The position numbers were made by a program, and so were the translations under genes. From Streptomyces sp. CA-210063 (lineage in GTDB: Bacteria > Actinomycetota > Actinomycetes > Streptomycetales > Streptomycetaceae): DNA of 64,000 nt. The stretch lies in contig NZ_CP102512.1 of assembly GCF_024612015.1 (NCBI RefSeq), positions 10,664,001-10,728,000 of the forward strand. The letters run 5' to 3'. A model generated the notes under the pieces. The model did not search any database, was not told the origin of the DNA, and worked only from the letters and a program-made list of their open reading frames with translations. Numbering within the stretch: the first letter of the stretch is position 1; each line of letters opens with the position of its first letter. Positions 41,501 to 50,039 of the stretch are shown here, piece after piece.

Positions 41501-42748
41501 TCATGACCCGCCTCGCTTGGTGCGGAACGAGGTGCGTCCGTTTCGCCGAACCATCGCCACGGTGGCTGCAAGGCTGCCGCGATTCAGGTCGGGGTGCAGG
41601 CCGTTCCCGAGGCGATGTATCTGGTCGGTGTGCCAGCTGATGTCCAGCACCCCGTCCAGGGACTTGAGGTCGGCGATCTTGCCAAGCAGGGTTCGCATGC
41701 CGTAGCGCACCTGGTGTGCCGTGAGTGCCTCGGTCTGCCCTTCGAGGATGAGCCGGGCCGCGTCCGGCGTGGTGATCGCCGGCCGGCCGATGCCGACCAC
41801 GTCGCATTCGCCGGCTTGTACGGCACGCTGCATGGCATCGCGGGTGCGGAATCCGCCTGTGACGGCGAGTGGGATGTCGCCCACGAGCTTGCGAACGGTG
41901 CGGGCGTATTCCAAGAAGTACGCCTCGCGTTCCCTGGTACTGGTGGCAGCCGAGCCGCTCATCGCCATGGACTCGTAAGTACCGCCGCTGACCTCGATGA
42001 GGTCGATGCCTTCGCGGGCGAGCGCGGCCAGCACGGCCTGGGACTCGTCCTCGGTGAATCCGCCCCGCTGGAAGTCCGCCGAGTTGAGTTTGATACCCAC
42101 CGCGAAGCCGGGCCTGACGCGGCCGCGGATGCGGCGGACGACCTCGAGGCAGAAACGCATCCGCCGCTCGGGATCGCCGCCCCAGTCGTCGTCGCGCCGG
42201 TTCGACAGCGGTGACAGGAACTGCGAGATGAGATACCCGTGGGCCGCTTGCACCTGTACGCCGTTGAAGCCGGCTGTCTCGCACACGGCCGCGGCCGTGG
42301 CGAAGCGCTCGATGATCTCCTCGATCTCGGTCGGTCGCAGTTCGCGCGGCGTCGTGGCCCCGGGAAGTTTCGGCGGGATCGGGCTGGGGGCCACCGACGT
42401 ATGTCCGATCGCCAGGGGGTTGGCTTGGCGTCCGGGGTGGTTGAGCTGTGCCCAGATCGAACCGCCCGATTCCTGGGCTGACTTGGCCCAGCGCGAGAGC
42501 GCGTCGAGATCACGCTCGTCCTCGATGACGATGTTGCCCGGTTCACCGAGCTGTGCGCGATCGACCATGACGTTGCCGGTGATCATGAGGCCGTAGCCGC
42601 CTCGGCTCCATGTGGAGTACAGACGGCCGAGGCGTCCGTCGGGTGCGTTGTTCCTGTTTCCCAGCGACTCGCTGAGCGCCGACTTCATCAGGCGGTTGGC
42701 CAGTATCTGGCCGTTCGGGAGAGTGAGGGGGGTGTCCAGCGTATTCAT
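41501..42748 (-). CDS. NADH:flavin oxidoreductase (OYE-like, 2,4-dienoyl reductase N-terminal type)
   Basis: A protein of 415 residues with the OYE-type TIM barrel only; no C-terminal FAD/NAD domain is present. It has LANRLMKSALSESLGNRNNA, WAQLNHPGRQANP, VQVQAAHGYLISQFLSPLSN, RRDDDWGGDPERRMRFCLEV and VGIGRPAI. It should bind FMN and reduce activated C=C bonds. It is downstream of the amidase on the same strand. A decayed copy of its N terminus lies at 13195. Confidence 0.88.
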   Translation of the reverse strand: MNTLDTPLTLPNGQILANRLMKSALSESLGNRNNAPDGRLGRLYSTWSRGGYGLMITGNVMVDRAQLGEPGNIVIEDERDLDALSRWAKSAQESGGSIWAQLNHPGRQANPLAIGHTSVAPSPIPPKLPGATTPRELRPTEIEEIIERFATAAAVCETAGFNGVQVQAAHGYLISQFLSPLSNRRDDDWGGDPERRMRFCLEVVRRIRGRVRPGFAVGIKLNSADFQRGGFTEDESQAVLAALAREGIDLIEVSGGTYESMAMSGSAATSTREREAYFLEYARTVRKLVGDIPLAVTGGFRTRDAMQRAVQAGECDVVGIGRPAITTPDAARLILEGQTEALTAHQVRYGMRTLLGKIADLKSLDGVLDISWHTDQIHRLGNGLHPDLNRGSLAATVAMVRRNGRTSFRTKRGGS

Positions 42749-42827
42749 CCGGGCTCTTCTTCGGTGTGGTCGGGGTCAGCCGGGAGTGGCTGGGGGCGGG
42801 TTCGGGGGAGTGCGGGTCGGCGGACCG

Positions 42828-44297
42828 TCACATGAAGGCCGGAGGGGGCTGGTAGCCCTCGAGTTCCCGGCCGAGGAGCTCGGCGAACTTGATCGTGGTG
42901 AGGTCGCCGCCGCTCGGACCCATCACCTGGAGCCCGACAGGCAGACCGTCCCGGCCGGTTCGGACGGGAACGGTCGTCGCCGGAGAGCCGGCCACGTTGG
43001 CGATGGCGCTCCACTTGACCTGGTCCCAGTACGGGCGGGACCGCCCGTCGACCTGGATCCGCCGTCCGAATCTGTCGATCGGCTTGTTGTGATGAGGCGG
43101 TGCCGCGGTCGGTGTGACCGGCATGAGCAGGACATCGAAGTCCCGGAAGAACTCGGTCCACCGCTGCCGCAGCTCATGGCGTGCCACGTCCGCCTGGAGC
43201 CAGCTGTAGTGGGACTGGAAGGTTCCTCGCAAGGCGTACAGCGCCTCTCCACGAGGATGCTGGGCAAGACGCGCGAGGAGCGCAGTGTTGGAGGCCGCTG
43301 TCAGTCCGGATCGGTCGTAGGTGAACGCACCGAAGAGCAGGCGCAGGAAGATGTCATGACTGGTGGCCATGTCATCGGGGAGGGCGGAGGGTCGCACCTC
43401 GACCTTCGCGCCGGCCGCCTTGAGGGCATTGAGGGCGTCGTCCATCGCGGTGACGACGTCGTGGTCGACGGGGCACGAGGGGTCCTCGGGCCACACCGCG
43501 ACCCGGAAGCCGTCCAGCTCGCTCGCCCTGGGGGGTGCGAGGGTGTAGCTGAATCCGCCGTCGCGCTCGGGCGGTCCCACCGTCGCGTGGAGGATGGGGA
43601 CAAGGTCGCGCGCCTCACGTACCTGGGCGCCCGCACAGGCGAGGTCGATCTCCCCCCACCGCCCGACACCGGGTCCGCCCGGCACGTGGCCGATGAGCGG
43701 GATGGACCGCCAGGTCGCCTTGTGTCCGTAGAGGCCGTTGAAGTGTGCTGGGATCCGAGTGGATCCGCCGATTTCCGAGCCGAAGTCGAAAGCGGTCAGC
43801 CCCGCGGCCGTAGCCACAGCGCCGCCCCCTGCGGAGCCTCCGGACGTGCGGGCCGTGTTCCACGGGTTCAGCGTTGGTCCGAACACCGGGTTGTCCGCCT
43901 GGACGTCCTGGTTCCCCGCGGGCATGTTGGTCTTGCCGATGATCACCGCACCTGCGGCACGCAGCCGTCGCACCGCCTCGGCGTCCTGTTCGGGCACGTA
44001 GTCCTTGAGGTGGGGCCGACCACAGACGGTCCGCAGACCAGCGGTCTCGTAGCTGTCCTTCAGCGTGATCGGCAGGCCGTGCAGCGGGCTGAGTTCTGGC
44101 CCACTCGCGCGTTTCGCGTCGGCCTTCCGGGCCTCCCGCCGCGCCCGTTCGACGTCAAGCGTGACGATCGCGTTGAGCGTCTCGTTGTGGGCGTCGATGC
44201 GGCTCAGATAGGCATCGAGCAGTTCCTCACTCGACACCTTCCCCGAGGCCAGCGCGCTCAGCTGGTCCGCGGCTGACTGGAACGGGAGATCACGCAC
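42828..44297 (-). CDS. amidase (amidase signature family)
   Basis: A protein of 489 residues with the amidase-signature core. The catalytic Lys is in HGLPITLKDSYETAG, the glycine/serine stretch is TSGGSAGGGAVATAAG, and the cis-Ser to Ser segment is DFGSEIGGSTRIP. GTG 44297 is preceded by GAGG at about seven bases; the extra 25 codons upstream lack family likeness. It should hydrolyse a carboxamide to acid and ammonia. The promoter contains the 13-base palindromic element also found before the SDR at 33092. A tail copy lies at 11479. Confidence 0.9.
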   Translation of the reverse strand: MRDLPFQSAADQLSALASGKVSSEELLDAYLSRIDAHNETLNAIVTLDVERARREARKADAKRASGPELSPLHGLPITLKDSYETAGLRTVCGRPHLKDYVPEQDAEAVRRLRAAGAVIIGKTNMPAGNQDVQADNPVFGPTLNPWNTARTSGGSAGGGAVATAAGLTAFDFGSEIGGSTRIPAHFNGLYGHKATWRSIPLIGHVPGGPGVGRWGEIDLACAGAQVREARDLVPILHATVGPPERDGGFSYTLAPPRASELDGFRVAVWPEDPSCPVDHDVVTAMDDALNALKAAGAKVEVRPSALPDDMATSHDIFLRLLFGAFTYDRSGLTAASNTALLARLAQHPRGEALYALRGTFQSHYSWLQADVARHELRQRWTEFFRDFDVLLMPVTPTAAPPHHNKPIDRFGRRIQVDGRSRPYWDQVKWSAIANVAGSPATTVPVRTGRDGLPVGLQVMGPSGGDLTTIKFAELLGRELEGYQPPPAFM

Positions 44298-44377
44298 GGA
44301 GGGCCTCGTTTCTGTAGGCGTTGATGTGGCGGGCCCAGAGGCCGAGAGATGGGAGGTCCCCTGGCCTCTCAATAACG

Positions 44378-44401
44378 AACGGTCATACTATTACGATCAT
44401 A
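44378..44401. promoter_or_regulatory. TAYG-NN-CRTA sites before the amidase
   Basis: TACGATCATA at 44392-44401 fits perfectly. AACGGTCATA at 44378-44387 is a weaker neighbour 14 bases away. Both lie 80-105 bases upstream of the amidase start. Confidence 0.6.
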
Positions 44402-44525
44402 CGTTAATTTCTAGACTCCCTCATGAAGGGCCGCCGGTGCGAGATCAGCCGGAGATCCCATCGCGCCCGTGGTCCGGGTGTCAATGCGGCCCAGGTGGGG
44501 CTCGCTCCAGCGGTATCGATCAAGC

Positions 44526-45395
44526 TCAGGACCCGAGAAACGCAAGTGCCCTTGTGACGAAGTCCTCGTGGTACTGGAAGACCGCCCCGTGGCCGGCATC
44601 GCGGTAGAGGGGCACAAGTTCGCTCTTGGGCAGACGTGCGGCCAGGTCGAGTGTGTTCTGGCTGGGCACCATCCGGTCGTTCTCACCGTTTGCCACGAGG
44701 GCCGGTTGGCGAATTGCCGACAGGTTTGTCGGTGCCTGGCGGCCCCATCGTTTGACGGCCTTCATCTGGGCGCGGACCGTCGGCAGTGAGATGTCCTTGT
44801 CCCGGTTGTCCGTGCGCTCCTTCAGTCGTTGAAGCAAGGCGCGTCCTGCCCGTCGCCCGCCTGCGGTGTCGGTGAAGAAGAGGGAGGGCAACGGGTCCCG
44901 ACGGGTCAGGGCGCCGTTGATCGTCGCCCTGATGGCAAGAGCCGGAACCTTGTCGATGCCATCGCCGCCGGCGGGGCCGGTGCCCGCGAGGATGAGCTTG
45001 CGGACGAGGCGCGGTTCTTCTTCCGCGATGACCTGTGCGATGAAGCCGCCCATCGACAGGCCGAACAGATCGACCTGGTCGAGGCCAAGGGCGCGGATGA
45101 ACCGCACCGCGTCGTGGGCCATCGCTTCGATCGTGTCGGGCGTGGAGCCGCCCGACCGGCCCACCCCGCGGTTCCCGAAGGTGATCACCCGGCGTTCTGC
45201 GGCGAGTCCGTCGACGACGCGGGGATCCCAGTTGTCCAGGTTTCCGGCCATGTGAACCAGGAGGATCAACGGCACGCCGCCCTCGGGGCCGAGCTCCCGA
45301 TAGACGAAGTCCACCCCGTCGACGGCCACGGAGTGGGTCGGCGTGTTCTTGTATGCCGATCGTGAGGCGGATGGGGAGTTCCGCGGTGCGCTCAT
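44526..45395 (-). CDS. alpha/beta hydrolase (copy A of a TetR-linked pair)
   Basis: An alpha/beta hydrolase of 289 residues. It has ILLVHMAGNLDNWDPRVVDG, FGNRGVGRSGGSTPDT, the nucleophile elbow FGLSMGGFIAQ, ANGENDRMVP with the acid, and RDAGHGAVFQYHE with the catalytic His. It is closely related to the protein at 46985-47869 over its full length. A TetR gene lies upstream on the same strand. The family is broad (esterases, lactonases, haloperoxidase-like), so the substrate is open. Confidence 0.88.
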   Translation of the reverse strand: MSAPRNSPSASRSAYKNTPTHSVAVDGVDFVYRELGPEGGVPLILLVHMAGNLDNWDPRVVDGLAAERRVITFGNRGVGRSGGSTPDTIEAMAHDAVRFIRALGLDQVDLFGLSMGGFIAQVIAEEEPRLVRKLILAGTGPAGGDGIDKVPALAIRATINGALTRRDPLPSLFFTDTAGGRRAGRALLQRLKERTDNRDKDISLPTVRAQMKAVKRWGRQAPTNLSAIRQPALVANGENDRMVPSQNTLDLAARLPKSELVPLYRDAGHGAVFQYHEDFVTRALAFLGS

Positions 45396-45851
45396 GTCCA
45401 GGTCCTTCTGGTAGGGGTGTCAGAGCGGTCTCGTTGCCGGATGAAAGGGGTCCCTGAGGCGAACTGGTCGCCCTTCGCACGCCCTTCGTGGCTCGTTTCT
45501 GGCTGGCAGAGGGCAGTAGCCCTGGGATGACGAGCGCGCGTCAGGCGCACCCGGTGCAGTGGTCGGGGCTCGCCTCGTTGGCAGAGCTCTTCGGAGGAGC
45601 CTCACCGCACGTCATGGCTGCGGGTGACGACACCGGGCTCCGCTCATTAAATTACGGTCATCATCTTAAATGGCCGGTCGGCGGGCCGCAAGAGGGGCTC
45701 TTCTCTCGTGTGCGCCATGTCTCGTGGTGGGCGCGGCGCCGGTCGGCGGGGCGGGGGCTCCGATCGGGAGTCGCTCGCGGGGCCCTGCGTGATGACGCTC
45801 GACCCCGTCGGGCTTACGGGGGGAGCAGCTGCTGCCGCGAAGGCGGGCGCG
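45396..45851. other. gene-free stretch between hydrolase A and TetR A
   Basis: About 455 bases without a credible gene. TACGGTCATC at 45653-45662 matches TAYG-NN-CRTA at nine of ten positions in an A+T-rich island, probably the control region of the hydrolase. Confidence 0.5.
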
Positions 45852-46457
45852 TCAGTTCAAGGTCCGCCTGGCGGGCTCGTTCGTTACGTCCAGCAGATCG
45901 AGGGTGTTACGGATGCCCTCCTCGAGGAGTTCATCGGAAAGTTGCTCGTCGGCGAGGGCCCGGGAGAGCTGCAGAGTCCCGGCCATCATGGCGTAGGCGC
46001 TCAGTGCCCTGGTGCGGGCCGAGCGTGGATCGCTGTGCGCCAGGCGGACGGCGATGCCGTCGATGACGATCAGTACGCCGTCTGTGTAGGCCTGCTTGAT
46101 GGGGTCGGTGCAGCGCCCGATTTCGTCGAGCAGGGCGGCGGACGGGCAGCCGTCGTCAGGGCTGTTGCGGTGCTGGGCGGACAGGTACCACCGCACGATC
46201 TGTTCGAGTCCGTCGCTGCCGGGTGCCGCGTGCGCGACGATGTTCACGTTCTGTGTACGCAGTTGGTCGGCGACCGCGGTGGCGACGAGCTCGTCCTTGG
46301 ACGTGAAGTGCGTATAGAAAGCGCCGTTGGTCAGCCCCGCGTCCTTCATGAGCGTCGAGACGCTCGAGCCGTCGATGCCGTCCCGCTTGAGCCGGCGTCC
46401 GGCCGTCTCGATGATGCGCTGCCTGGTCAACGGTTTGTGCTCTTTCCCGTATCGCAC
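45852..46457 (-). CDS. TetR family regulator (copy A)
   Basis: A protein of 201 residues. The HTH region is RQRIIETAGRRLKRDGIDGS, LMKDAGLTNGAFYTHFTSKD, followed by an AcrR-like C-terminal part with AQHRNSPDDGCPSAALLDEI and MMAGTLQLSRALAD. GTG 46457 has GGAG six bases upstream; the long frame beyond is spurious. It is paralogous to the TetR at 48117 and to the remnant at 36617. Together with the neighbouring hydrolases this forms a duplicated regulator/enzyme module. Confidence 0.9.
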   Translation of the reverse strand: MRYGKEHKPLTRQRIIETAGRRLKRDGIDGSSVSTLMKDAGLTNGAFYTHFTSKDELVATAVADQLRTQNVNIVAHAAPGSDGLEQIVRWYLSAQHRNSPDDGCPSAALLDEIGRCTDPIKQAYTDGVLIVIDGIAVRLAHSDPRSARTRALSAYAMMAGTLQLSRALADEQLSDELLEEGIRNTLDLLDVTNEPARRTLN

Positions 46458-46521
46458 CCCATGCTCCTTCGCTGCCCAGGAGGGCCGCTCGCCCTCCGCC
46501 TGCTCCTTCACTGCATCGTAT

Positions 46522-46531
46522 GTCGAACGTA
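46522..46531. promoter_or_regulatory. degenerate TAYG-NN-CRTA site before TetR A
   Basis: Read on the minus strand, ATTACGTTCGACATAC carries TACG-TT-CGAC, an incomplete palindrome. It lies 65-75 bases before the TetR start. The 340 bases from here to 46871 hold no recognised gene. Confidence 0.4.
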
Positions 46532-46871
46532 ATACAATGGTTCCGGGGTGTCGATGCCTGTTCGTTGGGTGATCGAGTGTCGCCACTCGATCACATGTCC
46601 GCCTGAATGGCAGCCCTCTCTCTTGGTCGGAGCCCCCGCGTGCGCGCGATTGCGCTGTCGCACGTCTTCGAGATATCGCGCGAGCAGGTCTGTGGCTCCG
46701 TGGCGTGAGGCCCGGCCGGCGGTCGGTGCGCCCTGGCGGTGCGGCCTCGTGTGCCGCCTCAGGTTCGAGGGCTCGCCTCGCGGGAGAGGGGGTGGGCGTC
46801 CGGAAGGGTCGATTCACTATCGGGACCGCACCGTCGTTGCCTCCAGCGTGCCTCTTGCGGGCGCATGGAAG

Positions 46872-46881
46872 TATGGTCATA
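46872..46881. promoter_or_regulatory. TAYG-NN-CRTA palindrome before hydrolase B
   Basis: TATGGTCATA is a perfect match in an A+T-rich stretch, 104 bases upstream of the hydrolase start. It has the same sequence as the site at 9215. Confidence 0.62.
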
Positions 46882-46984
46882 ATTCAATGACCGGCGTGCC
46901 GAAGGACTCAACCGAACAGGGTTCCTACTCCTGCGGGCGTTCTGTCGGCGACCGAACGGACTGCAGCCGCAGTCCGGAGACTCC

Positions 46985-47869
46985 ATGCAGAAGGGCACGG
47001 CCGTGAACGACGCACATGGAGTGCGAGGCGACGTGGTGACGTCGTACAAGGAGGCGCCCACCCGCACCCTCACCGCCGGGGGAGTGACCTTCGCCTACCG
47101 CGACCTGGGCCCGAAGACCGGTGTCACGGTGGTGTTCCTCAACCACCTCTCCGCTGTGCTCGACAACTGGGACCCCCGGGTCGTCGACGGCATCGCCGCC
47201 AGGCATCGCGTCATCACCTTCGACAACAGAGGCGTCGGCGCATCCAGCGGCTCGACGCCGAAGACCATCGAGGAGATGGCGAAGGATGCCGTCACCTTCA
47301 TACGGGGACTCGGGCTGGAGCAGGTCGACATTCACGGCTTCTCGATGGGCGGCATGATCGCCCAGGTGATCGCGCAGGACGAACCGCAGCTCGTCCGCAG
47401 GCTGATCCTCACCGGCACCGGCCCCGCGGGCGGCGAGGGCATCAAGAACGTGAGCCGACTGTCCCATCTCGACACCGTCCGGGCCCTGTTCACGCTCCAG
47501 GACCCGAAGCAGTTCCTCTTCTTCACCCGCACCGTGAACGGGCGCCGAGCCGGAAAGCAGTTCCTGGCCCGTCTCAAGGAGCGCACCCATGCCCGGGACA
47601 AGGCGATCTCCCTCACGTCCTACTTCGCCCAGCTCAAGGCCATCCACCGCTGGGGGCTCGCGCAGCCCCAGGACCTCTCCGTCATCCACCAGCCCGTGCT
47701 CGTCGCCAACGGCGAGAGCGACAGAATGGTGCCGACGAAGAACTCGTTCGAACTGGCCCGGCGACTGCCGAACGCCGACGTGGTCGTCTATCCAGACGCC
47801 GGCCACGGAGGCATCTTCCAGTTCCACGAGCAGTTCGTGGCGGAAGCCCTCGACTTCCTCGAGCGGTAG
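46985..47869 (+). CDS. alpha/beta hydrolase (copy B)
   Basis: A protein of 294 residues. It has LNHLSAVLDNWDPRVVDG, FDNRGVGASSGSTPKT, the elbow HGFSMGGMIAQV, ANGESDRMVP and PDAGHGGIFQFHE. It is a full-length paralogue of the hydrolase at 44526, in opposite orientation. GGAG six bases before ATG 46985 supports the start. It converges on TetR B at 48117 and has a TAYG-NN-CRTA site upstream. Confidence 0.88.
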   Translation: MQKGTAVNDAHGVRGDVVTSYKEAPTRTLTAGGVTFAYRDLGPKTGVTVVFLNHLSAVLDNWDPRVVDGIAARHRVITFDNRGVGASSGSTPKTIEEMAKDAVTFIRGLGLEQVDIHGFSMGGMIAQVIAQDEPQLVRRLILTGTGPAGGEGIKNVSRLSHLDTVRALFTLQDPKQFLFFTRTVNGRRAGKQFLARLKERTHARDKAISLTSYFAQLKAIHRWGLAQPQDLSVIHQPVLVANGESDRMVPTKNSFELARRLPNADVVVYPDAGHGGIFQFHEQFVAEALDFLER

Positions 47870-48116
47870 TGGGTGTCAGGGGCGGGCGGCACGTGCGCCG
47901 GGCGCGTCGGAAGCTTCTCCGGGCCGGGTGGTCGACGTCCGTCAACCGGTCGGATCGGAGTCGAGGTCGCCGAGGCCACTTCACGAGGCCCCGAGCGGCC
48001 GCGAGTGGCCATGCCGGGACGCGTGGAACGGTTATCGCGACCGGGCTCGGCTCAATGCCTTCGCGCGTCGCCCGGTGGAGGCCGACCCCTGCACTGTCTC
48101 GGCTCGATCGTTCCTC

Positions 48117-48689
48117 TCAGCGCATGAACGTGAGGGCGTTCTCGATTCCCTGTTCGAGGACCTCGTCGGCGAACCTGCGGTCGGCGAGGGCGCGGGACAG
48201 TTGCAGTGTCCCCACCACCATGGTGAAGAGCCCGATGGCCTTGCCCCGAGCGGACTGCGGATCCGCGGGCGCCAGGCGGGCGGCGATCTCTTCCACGATG
48301 GCCGTCGCGCCCTCGGTGTAGGCCTGCTTGGTCCCGTCCGCGCAGCGGCCGATCTCGTCCAGCAGTGCGGCGGAGGGGCATCCGGTGCCGGGCCGGTCAC
48401 GGTGCTCGGGCGACAGGTAGGCGCGAACGAAGTCCTCGAGTCCCTGTCGGCCGGGCCGCAGCGTGCCGTACCTCTCCACCTGTGTGCGCAGTTCCTCGGC
48501 GACGACCTTGGCGACGAGGTCGTCCTTGGAGGCGAAGTGGGCGTAGAACGCACCGTTGGTGAGCCCGGCGTCCGCCATCAGGGTCGAGATGCCCGAGCCG
48601 TCTATCCCGTCCTGCTTGAAACGGCGGCCGGCCTTCTCGATGATCCGTTGCCGCGTCACCTGCTTGTGCTCCTTGGTGTAGCGCGCCAC
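48117..48689 (-). CDS. TetR family regulator (copy B)
   Basis: A protein of 190 residues with an HTH almost identical to TetR A (RQRIIEKAGRRFKQDGIDGS, LMADAGLTNGAFYAHFASKD) and the same C-terminal landmarks (EHRDRPGTGCPSAALLDEI, VVGTLQLSRALAD). GTG 48689 has GGAGG six to seven bases upstream. The shared recognition helix suggests that A and B can bind the same operator type. This would fit the many TAYG-NN-CRTA sites nearby. Confidence 0.9.
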   Translation of the reverse strand: MARYTKEHKQVTRQRIIEKAGRRFKQDGIDGSGISTLMADAGLTNGAFYAHFASKDDLVAKVVAEELRTQVERYGTLRPGRQGLEDFVRAYLSPEHRDRPGTGCPSAALLDEIGRCADGTKQAYTEGATAIVEEIAARLAPADPQSARGKAIGLFTMVVGTLQLSRALADRRFADEVLEQGIENALTFMR

Positions 48690-48844
48690 AGGCTTCCTCC
48701 CGTCGCAATGTAAGCAATGTCGGACCGCTGCCTTGCAACCCGAGCCCAGTCCATGGCCTGACGCACGTAATGTTATGCCCGTCAGGCAATGTGGCGTCGG
48801 CTGAGTATCTAAATGTAAACTCAAACTCGGTTAGAATCGCTCCC

Positions 48845-49354
48845 ATGGATGCATGGACCGAAGTCCTTGAAGACACCGGTATGGACCCCCGGCTCGACCG
48901 GGACACGTCCAACTGCTCGATCGCGCGGACTCTTGAGATCGTGGGCGAGAAGTGGACGATCCTGATCCTGCGTGAGGTGTGGTACGGCTCGTCCCGGTTC
49001 GGGGACTTCGAACGTGTCCTGGGCTGTCCTCGTAACCTTCTGGCGACGCGGCTTCGGATGCTGGTGGAGGAAGGGATCCTGGCGACCGAGACGTACAAGG
49101 AGCCCGGTTCACGGAGTCGGCCGAAGTATGTGATCACCCCTAAGGGCATGGATCTGGTGCCGGCCGTGATGGGGCTGCTGCAGTGGGGTGACCGTTACCG
49201 CGCCGACCCGGAGGGGCCGGCGGTCCTGGCGCGACACCGCGAGTGCGGCGCGCACGTCGACGTCCAGATCCGCTGCGAACAGGGCCATCCGGTGCAAGCG
49301 AAGGACATCGAGAGCGTCCCCGGCCCAGCCTTTCGTATGAGGTCGTCCGAGTGA
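48845..49354 (+). CDS. HxlR family regulator
   Basis: A protein of 169 residues. The winged helix is NCSIARTLEIVGEKWTILIL, SSRFGDFERVLGCPRNLLAT, RLRMLVEEGILATETYKEPG, followed by YVITPKGMDL. It has a C-terminal extension with two cysteines in CGAHVDVQIRCEQGH, a small zinc-ribbon-like tail. The intergenic region upstream is A+T-rich with a TAGAAT -10-like box near 48831. It converges with the CGNR gene at 49370. A copy of the two gene tails survives at 5797-6100. Confidence 0.88.
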   Translation: MDAWTEVLEDTGMDPRLDRDTSNCSIARTLEIVGEKWTILILREVWYGSSRFGDFERVLGCPRNLLATRLRMLVEEGILATETYKEPGSRSRPKYVITPKGMDLVPAVMGLLQWGDRYRADPEGPAVLARHRECGAHVDVQIRCEQGHPVQAKDIESVPGPAFRMRSSE

Positions 49355-49369
49355 GCTGAGGACTCCCCG

Positions 49370-49975
49370 TCAGCTTTCCGTATGCCGGCCGCTCTGTCGT
49401 GTACGCGCCTGATGGAGGCGGACCTTGGTGCGGTTTCCGCAGCGGGACATGGAGCACCAGCGACGGTTGCGGGCCGGTGAGCGGTCCAGGAAGCGCAGTG
49501 CGCAACGGTCCGCTCCGCAGACGCGTACGCGCCGGATCTCGGCGGACAGGAGCAGGTCGACGGCGTCCTGGGCGATGAGCGCCAGCGCGAGTGCGGGGTC
49601 GGCGGCGAGGGTCGTGGTGCCGACGGGCTCCAGGCGGTCGTGGGTGATGACGAGTTGCAGGGCGGGTCTGGGGGCCGCAGCTGCCGATCGGTTGAGCAGC
49701 GTCACGTCGCCGGATGTGGGCAGTCGGCCGTCGGCGACCGCCAGTACGGCCCGGTCGACGCTCTCGCGCAGCTGTCGGGCGGACATGAGAACGGCTGCCG
49801 TGGCGGGATCGGTGCTCCCCGGTGCGAGCAGAAGGGCCTCCCGGAGCCAGCCCATCAGGTCGTCCGGTCCCCGGAGTGTCTCCTCCGGAGTGGTTCTCCA
49901 CCGGCTTCGGAGGGTGTTGACGAAGTCCAGGCAGACCCGTCCGCCGTCCCACATCCACATGTCGTCCGTTGCCAC
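49370..49975 (-). CDS. CGNR zinc-finger regulator (ABATE domain)
   Basis: A protein of up to 201 residues. The N-terminal stress-induced ABATE region is GGRVCLDFVNTLRSRW. The C-terminal treble-clef CGNR finger has CGADRCALRFLDRSPARNRR, CSMSRCGNRTKVRLHQ. GTG 49975 opens the frame; an ATG at 49960 is a possible alternative. It diverges from the dehalogenase-like gene across a near-perfect palindrome. I infer autoregulation and control of that enzyme. Confidence 0.87.
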   Translation of the reverse strand: MATDDMWMWDGGRVCLDFVNTLRSRWRTTPEETLRGPDDLMGWLREALLLAPGSTDPATAAVLMSARQLRESVDRAVLAVADGRLPTSGDVTLLNRSAAAAPRPALQLVITHDRLEPVGTTTLAADPALALALIAQDAVDLLLSAEIRRVRVCGADRCALRFLDRSPARNRRWCSMSRCGNRTKVRLHQARTRQSGRHTES

Positions 49976-49997
49976 GTCTCCATTCTGCCCGCTAGCT

Positions 49998-50016
49998 TAA
50001 CCGTCTAAGACGGTTA
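49998..50016. promoter_or_regulatory. palindromic operator between CGNR gene and dehalogenase
   Basis: TAACCGTC-TAA-GACGGTTA has perfect 8-base arms. AGC and GCT extend the symmetry after a one-base offset. It lies 23 bases from each flanking start codon, so occupancy would block both promoters. Confidence 0.72.
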
Positions 50017-50039
50017 GCTCGTGTCAGGAAGGCGCATCC

